Source: Corynespora cassiicola (taxonomy: Eukaryota > Ascomycota > Dothideomycetes > Pleosporales > Corynesporascaceae). Taken from it: a stretch of 64,000 nt of DNA. Of this stretch, positions 10,729 to 21,329 are shown piece after piece. Every line of letters starts with the position of its first letter. Within the stretch, counting starts at the first letter, position 1. The notes beneath the pieces are model-generated. The model did not search any database. It worked only from the letters and a program-made list of their open reading frames with translations, and had not been told where the DNA came from. The DNA is taken from contig JAEUWY010000012.1 of assembly GCA_022059125.1 (NCBI GenBank), positions 434,001 through 498,000 of the forward strand, read 5' to 3'. Position numbers and translations under genes: made by a program.

Positions 10729-13376
10729 ATGGCCATCCAGAAGAAGCACGGCAAGGGCCGTCTCGACAAGTGGTACAAGCTTGCCAAAGAGAAGGGCTAC
10801 CGTGCGCGTGCCGCCTTCAAGCTCATCCAGTTGAACAAGAAATATGGATTCCTCCAGAAGAGCAAGGTCCTCATTGATCTTTGCGCCGCCCCTGGATCAT
10901 GGTGTAAGGTGCACCTATCGGGAGAAGTCGTCTGCAGCTAGTCTAACACAATCCAGGCCAGGTCGCGTCCGAAGTCATGCCCCCCAATGCCCTCATCGTC
11001 GGAGTCGACCTCGCCCCGATCAAGCCCATTCCTCGCTGCATCACCTTCCAGAGCGACATCACCACCGACAAGTGCCGAGCTACCATTCGCCAGCACCTGA
11101 AGACGTGGAAGGCTGATACTGTGCTGCACGATGGTGCGCCCAACGTTGGTACTGCATGGGTACAGGATGCCTTCACCCAGGCCGAGCTGGTGCTGCAAAG
11201 TATGAAGCTTGCGACCGAGTTCCTGGTCGAGGGCGGTACTTTTGTTACCAAGGTCTTCCGTTCCAAGGATTACAACTCGCTCGTCTGGGTTTTCAACCAG
11301 CTGTTCGACAAGGTCGAGGCGACGAAACCTCCCTCCTCGCGTAACGTCTCTGCCGAAATTTTCGTCGTCTGCCGCGGTTTCAAGGGCTCCAAGAAGATTG
11401 ATCCCCGCTTCCTCGACCCTCGCTCCGTCTTTGCTGAACTCGCCGCGCCCGCGCCGAACAATGAGGCACGTGTCTACAAGCCCGAGCAGAAGAAGAGGAA
11501 GAGAGAAGGTTACGAAGAGGGAGATTGGACTCAGTTTCATGAAGTTCCCGTCAGCGAGTTCATACAGACTACGGACCCCATCGCCATGCTGGGAACGCTG
11601 AACAAGTTGAGCTTCGACCAGAAGCCCAATGGAGACGTGGCCATCGCAACAATTGCAAAACTCCCGGAGACGACCAAGGAAATCCGAGACTGCTGCGACG
11701 ATCTCAAAGTTCTGGGTCGAGCCGATTTCAAGCGGCTGCTCCGATGGCGTTTGAAGGTGCGCGAGATTTTCGGCTTTTCGTCGAAAAAGAAGGAGGAAGA
11801 GAAGCCCGAGGAGGAAGATGACGCGAAGGTCGAGGTCGAGTCCATGGATGAAGAAATGAGGATCCAGGAAGAAATGGAGAGGCTCAAGGAACAAGACTCC
11901 AAGGTAAGTCTGAAGCTCTTATCATGGTCTTCACCAATCTAACAACCTCATAGAAAAAGAAGAAGGAGAGGCGGAGAGAAAACGAACGGAAGCAAAAGGA
12001 GATTTTCCGCATGCAAATGAACATGACGACCCCTCACGATATCGTCGAATCGGGACCACAAGGCGAAGATTCCATGTTTGGTCTCAAGGCTGTGGATAAG
12101 GCTGGCGCTTTGCCCAAGATCGCACGAGGCAAGATGGCCACGCTAGTGGAACGCGAAAAGCCCAAGGAAGAACCAGAAGAGGACTTGGAGACTGATGACG
12201 AAGAGGATCGACTCGAACGAGAGCTTGACGCTGCCTACAACGATTATGTTGAGCAGAAATCCGCCAAGGACGCAAAGTACAGAGCAAAGCGAGCCAGGAA
12301 AGAGGACGAAGATGGAGAGTGGCATGGATTTTCCGACAGCGACAAAGAGGAGAGCGACGAGGAAGTCGTACAAGACGATGACAGCGACTGGAGCGACGAC
12401 GATGACGAAGATGGCCCGAAGGCGCTGACTACCGACCTCAGTGGGGAGAGCGGCACTCGTAATGGTCTTACGAATCGGGCAGCACGCTTCTTCGATCAGG
12501 ACATCTTCAAGGGCATCGATGGACTAGATGGCCTTGAGGATGAGGAAGACGAGGATAGTGGCATCGATGTCGAGAACGACGACCAAGCTGCCAAAGCGCC
12601 CGCTCCTGCGGTGAAGCAGCCGAAACAGACGCCTGCGAAGCAGGCTGAGCTATCCCCACCACCAGAGGAGGACGAGGACTCCTCAGAGGATGACGAGGAT
12701 GCCATTGAAGAAGTGAAGCGCGACGAGACCGCCTGGGAGCATGACGATATACCCATGAAAAATGGCCGTCCAGATATCGATATCATCACGGCTGAAGCTA
12801 TGACACTAGCGCATCAACTGGCCACCGGCAAGAAGACCAAACATGATCTTCTCGACGATAGCTTCAACCGTTATTCACTTCGCGATACAGATGGACTTCC
12901 GGACTGGTTCCTCGATGATGGTACGTGTCGGAATTTAGAAACCATTGTTCATTTGCTAACTCCCTACAGAGAATAGACACTCAAAACTCCAGCGCCCAAC
13001 CACGGCCGCTGCTGCCGCTGCCATCAAAGAGAAGATGCGTGCCCTGAACGCCCGCCCGATCAAGAAGGTCCGCGAAGCCAAGGCGCGTAAGAAGTTTAAG
13101 GCTGCTCAGCGTCTCGAGAAGCTCAAGAAGAAGAGTGCTCTGCTAGCGGACGAGGAGGGCATGACTGAGAAGGAAAAGGCTCAGAGCATCGCCAAGCTGA
13201 TGAGCAAGGCGGCCAAGAAGAAGCCCAAGCAAAAGGTTGCCGTCGTTGTCGCTCGTGGTGGCAACAATGGTATCAAGGGCCGCCCCAAGGGTACCAAGGG
13301 CAAGTACAAGATGGTGGACGCACGTTTGAAGAAGGACGTTCGAGCGATGAAGAGGATTGCCAAGAAGAAGAAATAA
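10729..13376 (+). CDS. SPB1: AdoMet-dependent rRNA methyltransferase Spb1
   Basis: Nucleolar 2'-O-ribose methyltransferase of the FtsJ family, acting in 60S subunit maturation (in yeast on the 25S A-loop). Model: join(10729..10903, 10957..11903, 11954..12920, 12970..13376), 831 aa, the usual length. The N-terminal RrmJ/FtsJ domain shows the AdoMet motif DLCAAPGSW near residues 51-58 and an intact catalytic tetrad K31-D117-K157-E192. A DUF3381-like middle follows, then long acidic stretches ([24 protein letters not shown]) and the basic Spb1 C-terminal domain ending KRIAKKKK. All four exons join in phase. It shares a short divergent promoter with the hydrolase-like gene. Confidence 0.95.
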
Positions 13377-14267
13377 ACAAGAGAGCAGATAAAAGTTTTG
13401 GCACCGCCAGCATTCGACAAATTTATACTGCCAAGCGCAGATTAATTTCCTTCCAGCAGCCATACGCCTACCGGCTTTGATGTCTCTAAGGTTATGTTGA
13501 TGTCCTGCAGCATACGCTACAACTCCGTGGCTATCTTACGTCCCTCCTGATCACAACACAATTGCCGAGAGCAGTTGCGGGAATCGCATCACGTGCTGAT
13601 CACCCCATTTTGACTACCCACCTGGTACCTAGGTACCTATTCCAACTTACCATCCAGCGCAACTCTTACACAGCCTCGCCTGTACCTTCGGACTTCCCTT
13701 CGCTCTATACTAGTTAGAGTACCAACTCCCAAGTCGATTTGAAACTTGAGAACCAACCGCTACCCTTGTGCGCTGGATTGACACACAGAAACTCCCCGCA
13801 ATAAGATGGACTGCGGAGGTGAGAGGAGGAAATAGCCTGTTCTCCAGCTCTGAGCTGAACTTTTCAATTCCCAATAACTTGAAATTGAATGCCGAATTTT
13901 CTTCTCTTTCCTTTGCCATGCTTCTCACCCCAGCACCCCCAACAGGACGGCCTGAGGATCTGTCCTCCAAGCTGCTCTATACTGCAGAACAATCTACATG
14001 CAAGTCCGCGGTGCTCACAGGCATTGGCTATATAGCCCACTTCGTGCGCATGCAGCTCTCAGCTGGCCTGTCAGGACGTTCGTACCACCCGGCAATGGTG
14101 CTGCGAGCAACAACGTGGAATTGGGGTATGAGACGATCAGATAACCTAGGCTGAATAGAATCAACTTAGTGTTTAGCAAAGCTGAAAAAAGATCCCCTCT
14201 GGAGAGGTGCCTCGAGTGCGTCATATTCGACACTGAGAAAGAGGGAGGTTGAAGTCTGGGGGTCAAG
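13377..14267. other. intergenic stretch with short palindrome
   Basis: No supported gene. An open frame at about 13768..14154 has no family features. A perfect 14-bp palindrome GGTACCTAGGTACC lies at 13624..13637; the same core recurs elsewhere in this window. The end must hold the promoter of the CorA-like gene. Confidence 0.5.
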
Positions 14268-16101
14268 ATGGCGCGCATTGGTTGGACTCGCTTGTTTCTT
14301 GGCATGCAAGTACGATTCGAGCAGTATCATGCACAGCTGCTGCCTTCTGAATATTGTGCGCGGTCAAGATCATATTCCAGTTCCTCAAGCGTTTTCTACT
14401 CGAAGAATTTGGTGCTCCTCTTCCATTCCTATTTGACTACTCTCGATTTTTTAAGTCACAGCCTTATGAGATTTACGATAGATGGTGTGCCAATACCCAG
14501 CTGTTTAAGCAAGGCTAAGAAGAATCCTTGCCAGGCTACTGCAAAAAACAGGGGCCATTGGTACTATAAATGGAAGACTGTTCCTGTCAGTCTTCCCTCA
14601 TTTCATTCTCGAATTTTCGTCCATCACTCAAATCACCGGTTCTTTGATACACAAGATACCTGAACATGAAACAGACTACACCTTTCCAGAAGAACAGTGC
14701 GCGAAGTCACTTTTCTTGACTGGTAGAAATTTTTCGGAAAAGTTTGAAGGCTCGGTTTACCACGTGGACGATACTGGAGTACACGAGATTTCACCAGTGG
14801 GCATTGGAGAATTTGGTCCCAATAATGCTTCGCACCCACCGAAAATTAGGGTCACTCAAATTCACGGGTATGGGGAGGATTATTCCCCTTTCAGCATGCC
14901 AATCGAGTTTTTCAGTGCCTGGATCAAGGCCAACCGCATGTCACTCTCATTATTGGACTCCACAGCCTATCAAAAATCCTCAGACTATTTTGCATTTGAC
15001 ATGGAGAGAGATCAGAATGAAATTCAGTCCGTGAGCTTCGTATACGATTGTTGCGGATTCACGTCGCCTATGTTAGGCTTTATGGCGAATTACAGTTGCA
15101 AAACGAACACCTTGGATGTCGTTATTTACACAGCAGGGGTTTTCGAGGACAACGAAATGCTGAAGTTGCTCACTATAAAAGGCAGAATCATCCTCAAGGA
15201 GCCTCTATACTTTATAGGGCTGGCAATTCACGAGTGCGTAAACCAGAGCTTCCACTTAGCGAATGACTCCATCGATGACTTGTTTCGTATCGAGTTTCAA
15301 ATTGGGATCACAGAAAACATCCCACCTGCTAGAGATTATGTGCCCAATGACGATTACGACGGTTTGAATACAAGTTTGTTCACTATAAGCAAAAATTTGC
15401 ACTTACTCAAGAAGATGGCAAATAGTTTTCATGGCGGTGGCCCAACCCTGCTTCGCATCATACAAGCAGTACGAAAGACGAAACCATATTCATCTGCGAT
15501 GTATGGAGCACATGGGAGCGAAACAATCTACGAAATCGATAGCCTTGAAGACCAGACGAAGAGTCTTTGTGCCGTACTGGATTCCAATATTGAGATCGCT
15601 CGGGCATTGATCCAGGTTCTGCACCACCGGATGGTGCAGCGGGATGCACGCCAGGCTTACTATATTGCTCGGGCAGCGAAGAAGGACTCAAGCGCCATGA
15701 GGACCATCTCAGTATTGACACTCATCTTCCTCCCCGTTACAGCCGTCTCGGCTGTATTCTCAGGGACAGTTTTCGATTTCGGTAACTGGGGCAAAGATGG
15801 GGAGAATGTGGCAAGCGACGGATGGTGGGTCTTCTTGGTTTGCTGCGCTCTCTGTACAATGATCACGATCGGAGTGTGGTACGTATGGTTATTCAAGAGC
15901 GAGGGAAAACTTGACCAGGAAGAAGATGAGGAAAGAGAACAAGACGTTAGGAAAGAAGGGACGAGGTTGGAGGATATTGGGTCGGAGTCTATGGGCAATA
16001 AATTGAGAACATCGAGATTTCTGCCTCTTCTCCGGTTCAGAGGAAAGCCTCTGATCAGGAGAACACACAGACGAACAGTCACTACAAATGACACAGTATG
16101 A
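14268..16101 (+). CDS. CorA-like membrane protein
   Basis: Probably a fungal CorA-like (Mg2+ transporter fold) membrane protein; transport function unproven. Model: join(14268..14309, 14369..14484, 14535..16101), 574 aa. Exons 1 and 2 are inferred: the 3' open frame lacks a plausible ATG, and these joins (introns 59 and 50 nt) restore one frame up to MARIGW. The C-terminal third is clearest: a helical segment rich in R, A and Q (about residues 470-495), then two transmembrane helices, TLIFLPVTAVSAVFSGTVF and WWVFLVCCALCTMITIG, and a charged tail (EEDEEREQ). The GMN motif that canonical CorA carries after the first helix is not visible. Such CorA-like proteins are frequent in Pezizomycotina. 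The 5' structure is uncertain. Confidence 0.72.
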
Positions 16102-16419
16102 TGAAAAATATGTCAAAGCTGGCAATAATTTGTTCAATGGCTTTCGTAAGGGTCAACAACCAAAGCTGGAGCTTGCAATCTCAACACCGAGAAGGTACAA
16201 AATTGACACATTATAAATGGTTGCGTTTTTCCTTCGGGCAGAAGCTGCAAAAAGATACACTATAGCAGATATCTGCTGGTTTCATTGATATATTTTCCTC
16301 CGTAACTTTATGCTGCTATTCCTCCTACATATTTGCGGTAGGTCTTGCGTTTATAATGAAGAAGCCAGCACCATTTTGGGTTGAACGCAAAGTTTCCCGT
16401 AAAGATACCTATGGGAGCA
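16102..16419. other. convergent 3' gap
   Basis: 318 bp between the CorA-like gene (plus) and the Gfd2-like gene (minus). AT-rich; nothing coding seen. Confidence 0.6.
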
Positions 16420-17457
16420 TTAAAATCTTGTTTTGACAGAAATTTCTGTATTGTCAATCATTGACCCATCGATATCAGTGATGAAGCTTTCAAGTGATTC
16501 TTGAGTGTCGAACTCTACGCACCAAAACCTAACACCTTCTGTCCTGTGGTGTAGTGTCTTCCAGTTTAGAGCAACGGATTTGAGACCCGGATGGTTTGAA
16601 AACAGCTTAGATACGGAGTCAGGAGAGTAGATAGGCAGCTTCCCCCCATCTTTAGCTGCAATGGTGGCTGCACAGTGATGTGTCTTCGTAGGCTTTAGTT
16701 GCGTAAAAGTACGGACCTTTGGGCTGGGATGCTGAGGATTTATTGGAACATGAGAGATAAGCCCAGATAGAATGATGAGATTTCTTAAGGCATCGTTTGC
16801 TGCACAGTGTCTTCTCTTTTGCGCACGCCAATCGGTAACACCCATCGCTCGCAGGGTGTTTGTTAACCCGGGATATTTGATATCGGAAGTTGGGCTTCCC
16901 AGTTCTTCTTGCATACGCCGTTGGGATACTAGTTCTTGAATGTCCACCCAAGCTGAGAAATGAACTGCAAGAGACGGACATGATTTCGAGATCCAGTTCA
17001 TTTCTGCATTTTGCATCGCAAAGCCAATGAGTATTCTCTCTCCTGTGTACCTGGAAAGCATATTTGCTGTGAGATGGTGGACATCTTCAATACTCGCATG
17101 TACCTTGTTTCTATGAGCTTTATTCAAGTGGGTGATGGTGATTTGATGTCTTCTTACCTTATCACCAAAACGCCACTCAGGGTCTTCGTATTTAAGACCG
17201 CGATCAAGTAATCGAATAGTTAAGGCCTCAACTTTATTCTCTTCGTAGTATCTTGTGAGAATACCATGGAATGGAGGAGGTTGCTTGCCAGCTTGTAACA
17301 CCGCCAGACCGACCTCGCTCGCATTTGCGCCGAATGACTCAATATCAAGGCTGACTAGAACTGCTTTATGCAAGCGTTCTTCGAGCGTGGAGAGATCGGA
17401 GATCTTGGAGTTCCACAGCTCACTGATGTTCCTGAAGCGGATATCTGAAGGGGTCAT
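16420..17457 (-). CDS. Gfd2/YDR514C-like RNase H-fold (3'-5' exonuclease-like) protein
   Basis: Single-exon gene of 345 aa starting at an ATG at 17457. The fold is suggested by the motif order of DEDD exonucleases: LVSLDIESFG near residues 34-43 (D and E of motif I), ILIGFAMQNAEMNW around residues 140-155 (place of motif II) and HCAANDA about residue 218 (motif III, where relatives have HNAGNDA). This arrangement matches the Gfd2/YDR514C C-terminal domain in fungi, whose members are linked to mRNA export or are uncharacterised. Motif II lacks an obvious aspartate, so activity is doubtful. About 100 residues after motif III have an FWCVEFD segment like an RNA-recognition fold, which I cannot assign. 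It is convergent with the CorA-like gene. Confidence 0.7.
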   Translation of the reverse strand: MTPSDIRFRNISELWNSKISDLSTLEERLHKAVLVSLDIESFGANASEVGLAVLQAGKQPPPFHGILTRYYEENKVEALTIRLLDRGLKYEDPEWRFGDKVRRHQITITHLNKAHRNKVHASIEDVHHLTANMLSRYTGERILIGFAMQNAEMNWISKSCPSLAVHFSAWVDIQELVSQRRMQEELGSPTSDIKYPGLTNTLRAMGVTDWRAQKRRHCAANDALRNLIILSGLISHVPINPQHPSPKVRTFTQLKPTKTHHCAATIAAKDGGKLPIYSPDSVSKLFSNHPGLKSVALNWKTLHHRTEGVRFWCVEFDTQESLESFITDIDGSMIDNTEISVKTRF

Positions 17458-18231
17458 GCCTGACCAGGTCTTGTATGGGACTGCGGTAAAGGGGATGCGG
17501 AATAATCAGAAAAAAGGAGTAGAAATGTTGAAGTGGCACCATCAAGCGACCTGCTTGTGAGTACATGGTCAGTGCGTCATGGCACCTATGATGGCACAGG
17601 CTCTTGGCGCTCGAACGCTTTGGTACGGCCAGAGAGCTTTCCACCGAGGACTTAACTCTGCAAATACTACGATATCTGATAGCCGTGCTCTGCAAAACCT
17701 ATAATCTTGCTCAGATATCTCTGCTTCTCCGCATCAGGAGGAGATTATGAAACTTGGTACTCAATTTGCCGCCCTTGGGTTTGCTTTGGTAGCACCTTAG
17801 ACACTGTCTAATCTCAAATTCGACACAAACTTTTGGAACAGACTGCTATATCAAGCAATTTTATGTTTCACTCTTTACTAGTTACTATGTTTAATATACA
17901 TTGGAAGTCTAATTGGTTAGTTGATATTCAGAACTTAAGGGATCTGTTTTTTGCGGTCAGTTTTGCCGTTTTAGAAGTATTCTTTCTAGACAAATATGAT
18001 ACAGAGAAGATAAGAACTGCTTGAATAGAGACAGAATGCTTGCAAATGTTTTTTTGGTTAGTTTAACTTGCACGGGGGTTCTTGCCTTTGATAGATGTCC
18101 GATCTCCTGTATAGAAGGTGCACTTTCCTCAAGTCACCCACACTGTGAGCGCAGTGACTTCATTTCGTTTTGACACCTAGAGAAGTCTATGTATACTTTG
18201 TTTCTGTTCAGATAGAGCATAAAGAGTCTAC
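17458..18231. other. AT-rich intergenic stretch
   Basis: Promoter side of the Gfd2-like gene, then increasingly AT-rich sequence from about 17800. Open frames are short and overlap; none supported. Confidence 0.5.
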
Positions 18232-18364
18232 GGTGACGTGATCGAGTGGTTAAGATGCAAGGCCGACAGCTAGAGGCATGCACCCAGAAGGGCAGGCGCC
18301 TGGCATTGGGCCAGCTTGAATCCTTGTTCCTTTGGGAGTACGGGTTCAAATCCCGTCGTCACCG
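18232..18364 (+). tRNA. tRNA-Ser(UGA)-like gene with 52-bp interruption of the anticodon arm
   Basis: A class II tRNA can be folded by eye. Acceptor GGTGACG pairs 7/7 with CGTCACC (discriminator G). The D arm is ATC/GAT with loop GAGTGGTTAA. The anticodon stem CAAGG pairs with CCTTG, with loop CTTGAAT (anticodon TGA at 18317..18319, T33 and A37 present). The variable arm is TTCCTTTGGGAGT and the T arm ACGGG/CCCGT has loop TTCAAAT. The B box GGTTCAAATCC is good. Between the 5' half of the anticodon stem and the loop lies a 52-nt insert (18263..18314). Nuclear tRNA introns normally sit at position 37/38, after the anticodon, so this place (about 31/32) is odd. It may be an unusual intron, a pseudogene, or a tRNA I have folded wrongly. 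Confidence 0.6.
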
Positions 18365-18939
18365 ACATCAGACTCAGTTTTTTGCTTCGTTTTCGCTCTT
18401 GAAAAAGCTAATAGATAACCCGAATATTAGACAGAAAACGACGGCTAGAACAGAAGAAAATATGAAAGAAAGAAAATATTAAAACTCTCTTTGAAGTAAA
18501 AACCTATCATATAGCTAACAGCTATGGGAAGACGAGGTATTTCTTTGATACTACTTGCTTGCAGCCGGTAGAGCTAACCATCAGTTGATCGTTGAAGCCA
18601 CCGTGGATTCAGAGGCTTTGATAATTCGAAAACTTAGCGAAGGGATAGAACCGCTCGTTGATAAGGAACTAAACAGTATTGAATGAAAGTTGGTTAACTC
18701 ATGAAAGTTATTTCTCACAAATTTTCATTGCTTGCATAGTTTTGATTGGCACATTATTGAAGCTAAGGGTGATGGGAATGGAATGCTTAGGTATTTTCTC
18801 ACTCTTAAGATAGTTAAAAAAGAGCTATTCGCTAATGGGATTTTATCCAACGAGCCGAAAAAATTTGAGAAGATCTGAAAATGGCTTACCAGCCATGACC
18901 TACGCAAATTCAACCTATCTCTCACCCACCTCAGTGCTG
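18365..18939. other. AT-rich intergenic stretch
   Basis: Between the tRNA-like gene and the 3' end of the P450. No coding frame supported; AT-rich. Confidence 0.5.
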
Positions 18940-20598
18940 TTACCTGCGCACAAGCTGGATGCTCGCATCCTCAGGATGCTTCAGATGGGTACTAATGTTA
19001 AAAAACTTGTGGTCCAAAACGCCCATCAACCGCGACTCGGCAGCCTTGACACTCTCCCCTTCATTTCTGAAAGCCTCCACGCGGTATTTGGATAATATCT
19101 GAGCCACAAGCGCAACAAACTCAACCTGACTGAACTTTTTTCCCGGGCAAACGCGAGGTCCAAAGATCCACGGGCAATATATGGGGCCTTCTGGAACAAC
19201 CAACTTTTCCTCGCCTGATTCGTTGACTGAAACGAATCGCTTTGGGTTGAAAACCTCCGCTTCAGGGCCCCAGAGGGGTGAGAGATGGGCACCGTAGAAT
19301 TCGCCGCCTACAATGGTCCCAGGTGCGACATTTAGTGTGGAGGGCCCAGAAGGTGTGATGATTGGGAGTTCGGTCTGTTTGGTAGACCGTCGTACTAGCA
19401 TCGGCGCCGGATTAGTAAGGCGGAGCGTCTCGTACATGACAGCAAGAGTGCGAACGAGCTTGGGGTACGTGGCGGCATAATTTGAGTCGATGGATTCCGG
19501 GTCGTGATATTTGTCAACCTCCTCAGTCACCCAGTCCTGGTATTCTGAGTGCGCGGCGAGGAAAGGCAAGGCAAACGTCATTGTCCCTGCGGTGGTTTCG
19601 AATCCGGCCGCGTTGAAAACGAACATGTTGCCATATAATTCTGATTCTGTCAGATACGATGGTCGGCCTGTGGAATGCTGTAGCTGGTTCTTTTCTGCCT
19701 CGTTGGCTTTGACCATGGATTCTAGAAGACTCGTAGTTTTTGATTGATTCGACTTTTTGGCAGACTGAATGTGTCGCAAAACAGACTCTTGCATGTGCAA
19801 CCTGAACTCCGCAACGGAGACCTTCAAGCGCCGAAGCTTTTCCGGCAGGAGGAAGTCAGGAGCCTTGAGACCGTGAAAAATCCCGGTAATCATGATGTTT
19901 TGGAGAATAAACCCCAAGGAGTCCATGAATGATTCGCGATGGTTGGGTGGCACACTTATCAGGTCGATATCCTGCCCAAAGCCAACTGAAGCGAGAACAC
20001 CCATGGCCACAATGTCAAAAGTTGTTCGAATGCGACCCAGTGTACGGACCGACTCTTTATCAAAATCCATCTTATTCACCTGAGTAGCCGTCTCTTTCCA
20101 CACCTCGTGCATGGTGTTCTCATTGAAGGCAGAGCTGGTAATTTTCCGGTGCCGTTGCCACTCGGCGCCATCCTTGGAAGAAACATTTTCGCCGTAGAAA
20201 GCAAGGAACCGTGACTGAGCCTCAAGTCGCACCCAGTTCTTGATTTCGCCATAGCAACGTTCCATTGCGGGAGGGTAACATGTGACGATGATGTTGCTGT
20301 TTGGGGAACACAGTACAAAGTTTTCTCCCAGCCGCTTGACCGTTCGGATGTTGTCTTCTTGAGGCCAGCCCATGGTTGTGTAAATGTACCAGTTTCCAAG
20401 GCCGAAAGGTAGACGCTCGACCCAGCTGAAGAGTGGACGTATGACTATCCACCAGGGGTCTTCGAAGGAGACTGGGCAGACAATAATCGGCAGTCCATAT
20501 TTTTTGGCAGCTATGTAGTTGGCCACGAGATGATAGCTGCGGAATATAAGAAAGAGCACGACGGGTGCAAAGATCATGGATAGAATCATATTGTTCAT
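18940..20598 (-). CDS. Cytochrome P450 monooxygenase
   Basis: Heme-thiolate monooxygenase, probably anchored in the ER membrane; substrate unknown. Intronless, 552 aa, starting at ATG 20598. A hydrophobic anchor covers about residues 4-20. The C-helix WxxxR is WQRHR, the I-helix has AGFETT, the K-helix ExxR is ETLR, and the heme motif is FGPRVCPG with the cysteine at residue 484. All key motifs are intact and the length is normal. A TATATATA box lies about 40 bp upstream of the ATG, which would give a very short leader. The next transporters on the same strand are over 2 kb away, so a metabolic link is only possible, not shown. The C-terminal tail (about 70 residues after the cysteine) is ordinary. 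Confidence 0.93.
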   Translation of the reverse strand: MNNMILSMIFAPVVLFLIFRSYHLVANYIAAKKYGLPIIVCPVSFEDPWWIVIRPLFSWVERLPFGLGNWYIYTTMGWPQEDNIRTVKRLGENFVLCSPNSNIIVTCYPPAMERCYGEIKNWVRLEAQSRFLAFYGENVSSKDGAEWQRHRKITSSAFNENTMHEVWKETATQVNKMDFDKESVRTLGRIRTTFDIVAMGVLASVGFGQDIDLISVPPNHRESFMDSLGFILQNIMITGIFHGLKAPDFLLPEKLRRLKVSVAEFRLHMQESVLRHIQSAKKSNQSKTTSLLESMVKANEAEKNQLQHSTGRPSYLTESELYGNMFVFNAAGFETTAGTMTFALPFLAAHSEYQDWVTEEVDKYHDPESIDSNYAATYPKLVRTLAVMYETLRLTNPAPMLVRRSTKQTELPIITPSGPSTLNVAPGTIVGGEFYGAHLSPLWGPEAEVFNPKRFVSVNESGEEKLVVPEGPIYCPWIFGPRVCPGKKFSQVEFVALVAQILSKYRVEAFRNEGESVKAAESRLMGVLDHKFFNISTHLKHPEDASIQLVRR

Positions 20599-21329
20599 GA
20601 AATTATGAGTCTCCAGAAGTTCTGCTGATGTATGGTTATATATAAGTCTATTAAGCTTCCTGTTACAGAGTTAGGGCTTATGTCAGATCGCGCAGGACGA
20701 TACCAGCTTTTTCCTGATTGGGGCATTTCAGTTCAGCTGGTATTTGCAAATACAACATTTCGATATCTAGCATGGTTGATCGAAGTATTCGACATGTATG
20801 CCCAGACATCGTATTATAAGGGCTTCGATTTATTTGTGTATTTCCTTGTGTTTGTGGACTCCACTGGTCTCCTGTGTGCCTGTATAACTATGGTGAAATG
20901 TAATATACTCTCCGGTTATCTTCTAGTGTGTTGACTGACCCACTTTAGCTGAAAACTATTGTTTCTTGAGTGCACGTTTGATAAGCCAATGGGCTAGTGG
21001 GCGCATTAAAATCAGATTCTTTTAGCTTCTTTTCTTCATTTTGTGCGCCGTAGCCTTGGCGGGGCTATGCTATGGCTCAGCCACCGGCCTGTTCTACAGC
21101 GTTTTTATCTTTTCGAGCTTATGTTGCTAGTTCCTAATTGTGTTAGGGGCTTTATTTTTTTTTAGCGTGTCTACTTGTGCTTTTGGCCCCCTGTTGGCCT
21201 GTGTGATTTATCCATTCTCTTGAACACTCGCTTCTGACTGACAGATGACTCATGATATTGAGCACAAAAGGACTTCTCGAGAATATAAAGCTGAAAAAGG
21301 CTATAGTGATTAAAAAACACCAAAAAGCC
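20599..21329. other. intergenic stretch
   Basis: Promoter of the P450 on its left side. An open frame of about 100 codons (plus strand from 20632) is hydrophobic but overlaps the P450 promoter; not called. The rest is T-rich and empty. Confidence 0.5.
20637..20644 (-). promoter_or_regulatory. TATA box of the P450
   Basis: TATATATA, palindromic, about 40 bp before the P450 start codon, which lies to its left on the minus strand. The nearness to the ATG suggests a short 5' leader. Confidence 0.45.

Noticed and set aside
10938..11894. 318-codon frame on the minus strand
   Set aside because: Antisense to SPB1, whose motifs and splice phases are unambiguous.
13768..14154. 128-codon frame upstream of the CorA-like gene
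   Set aside because: No family features and does not join in phase to the CorA-like exons.
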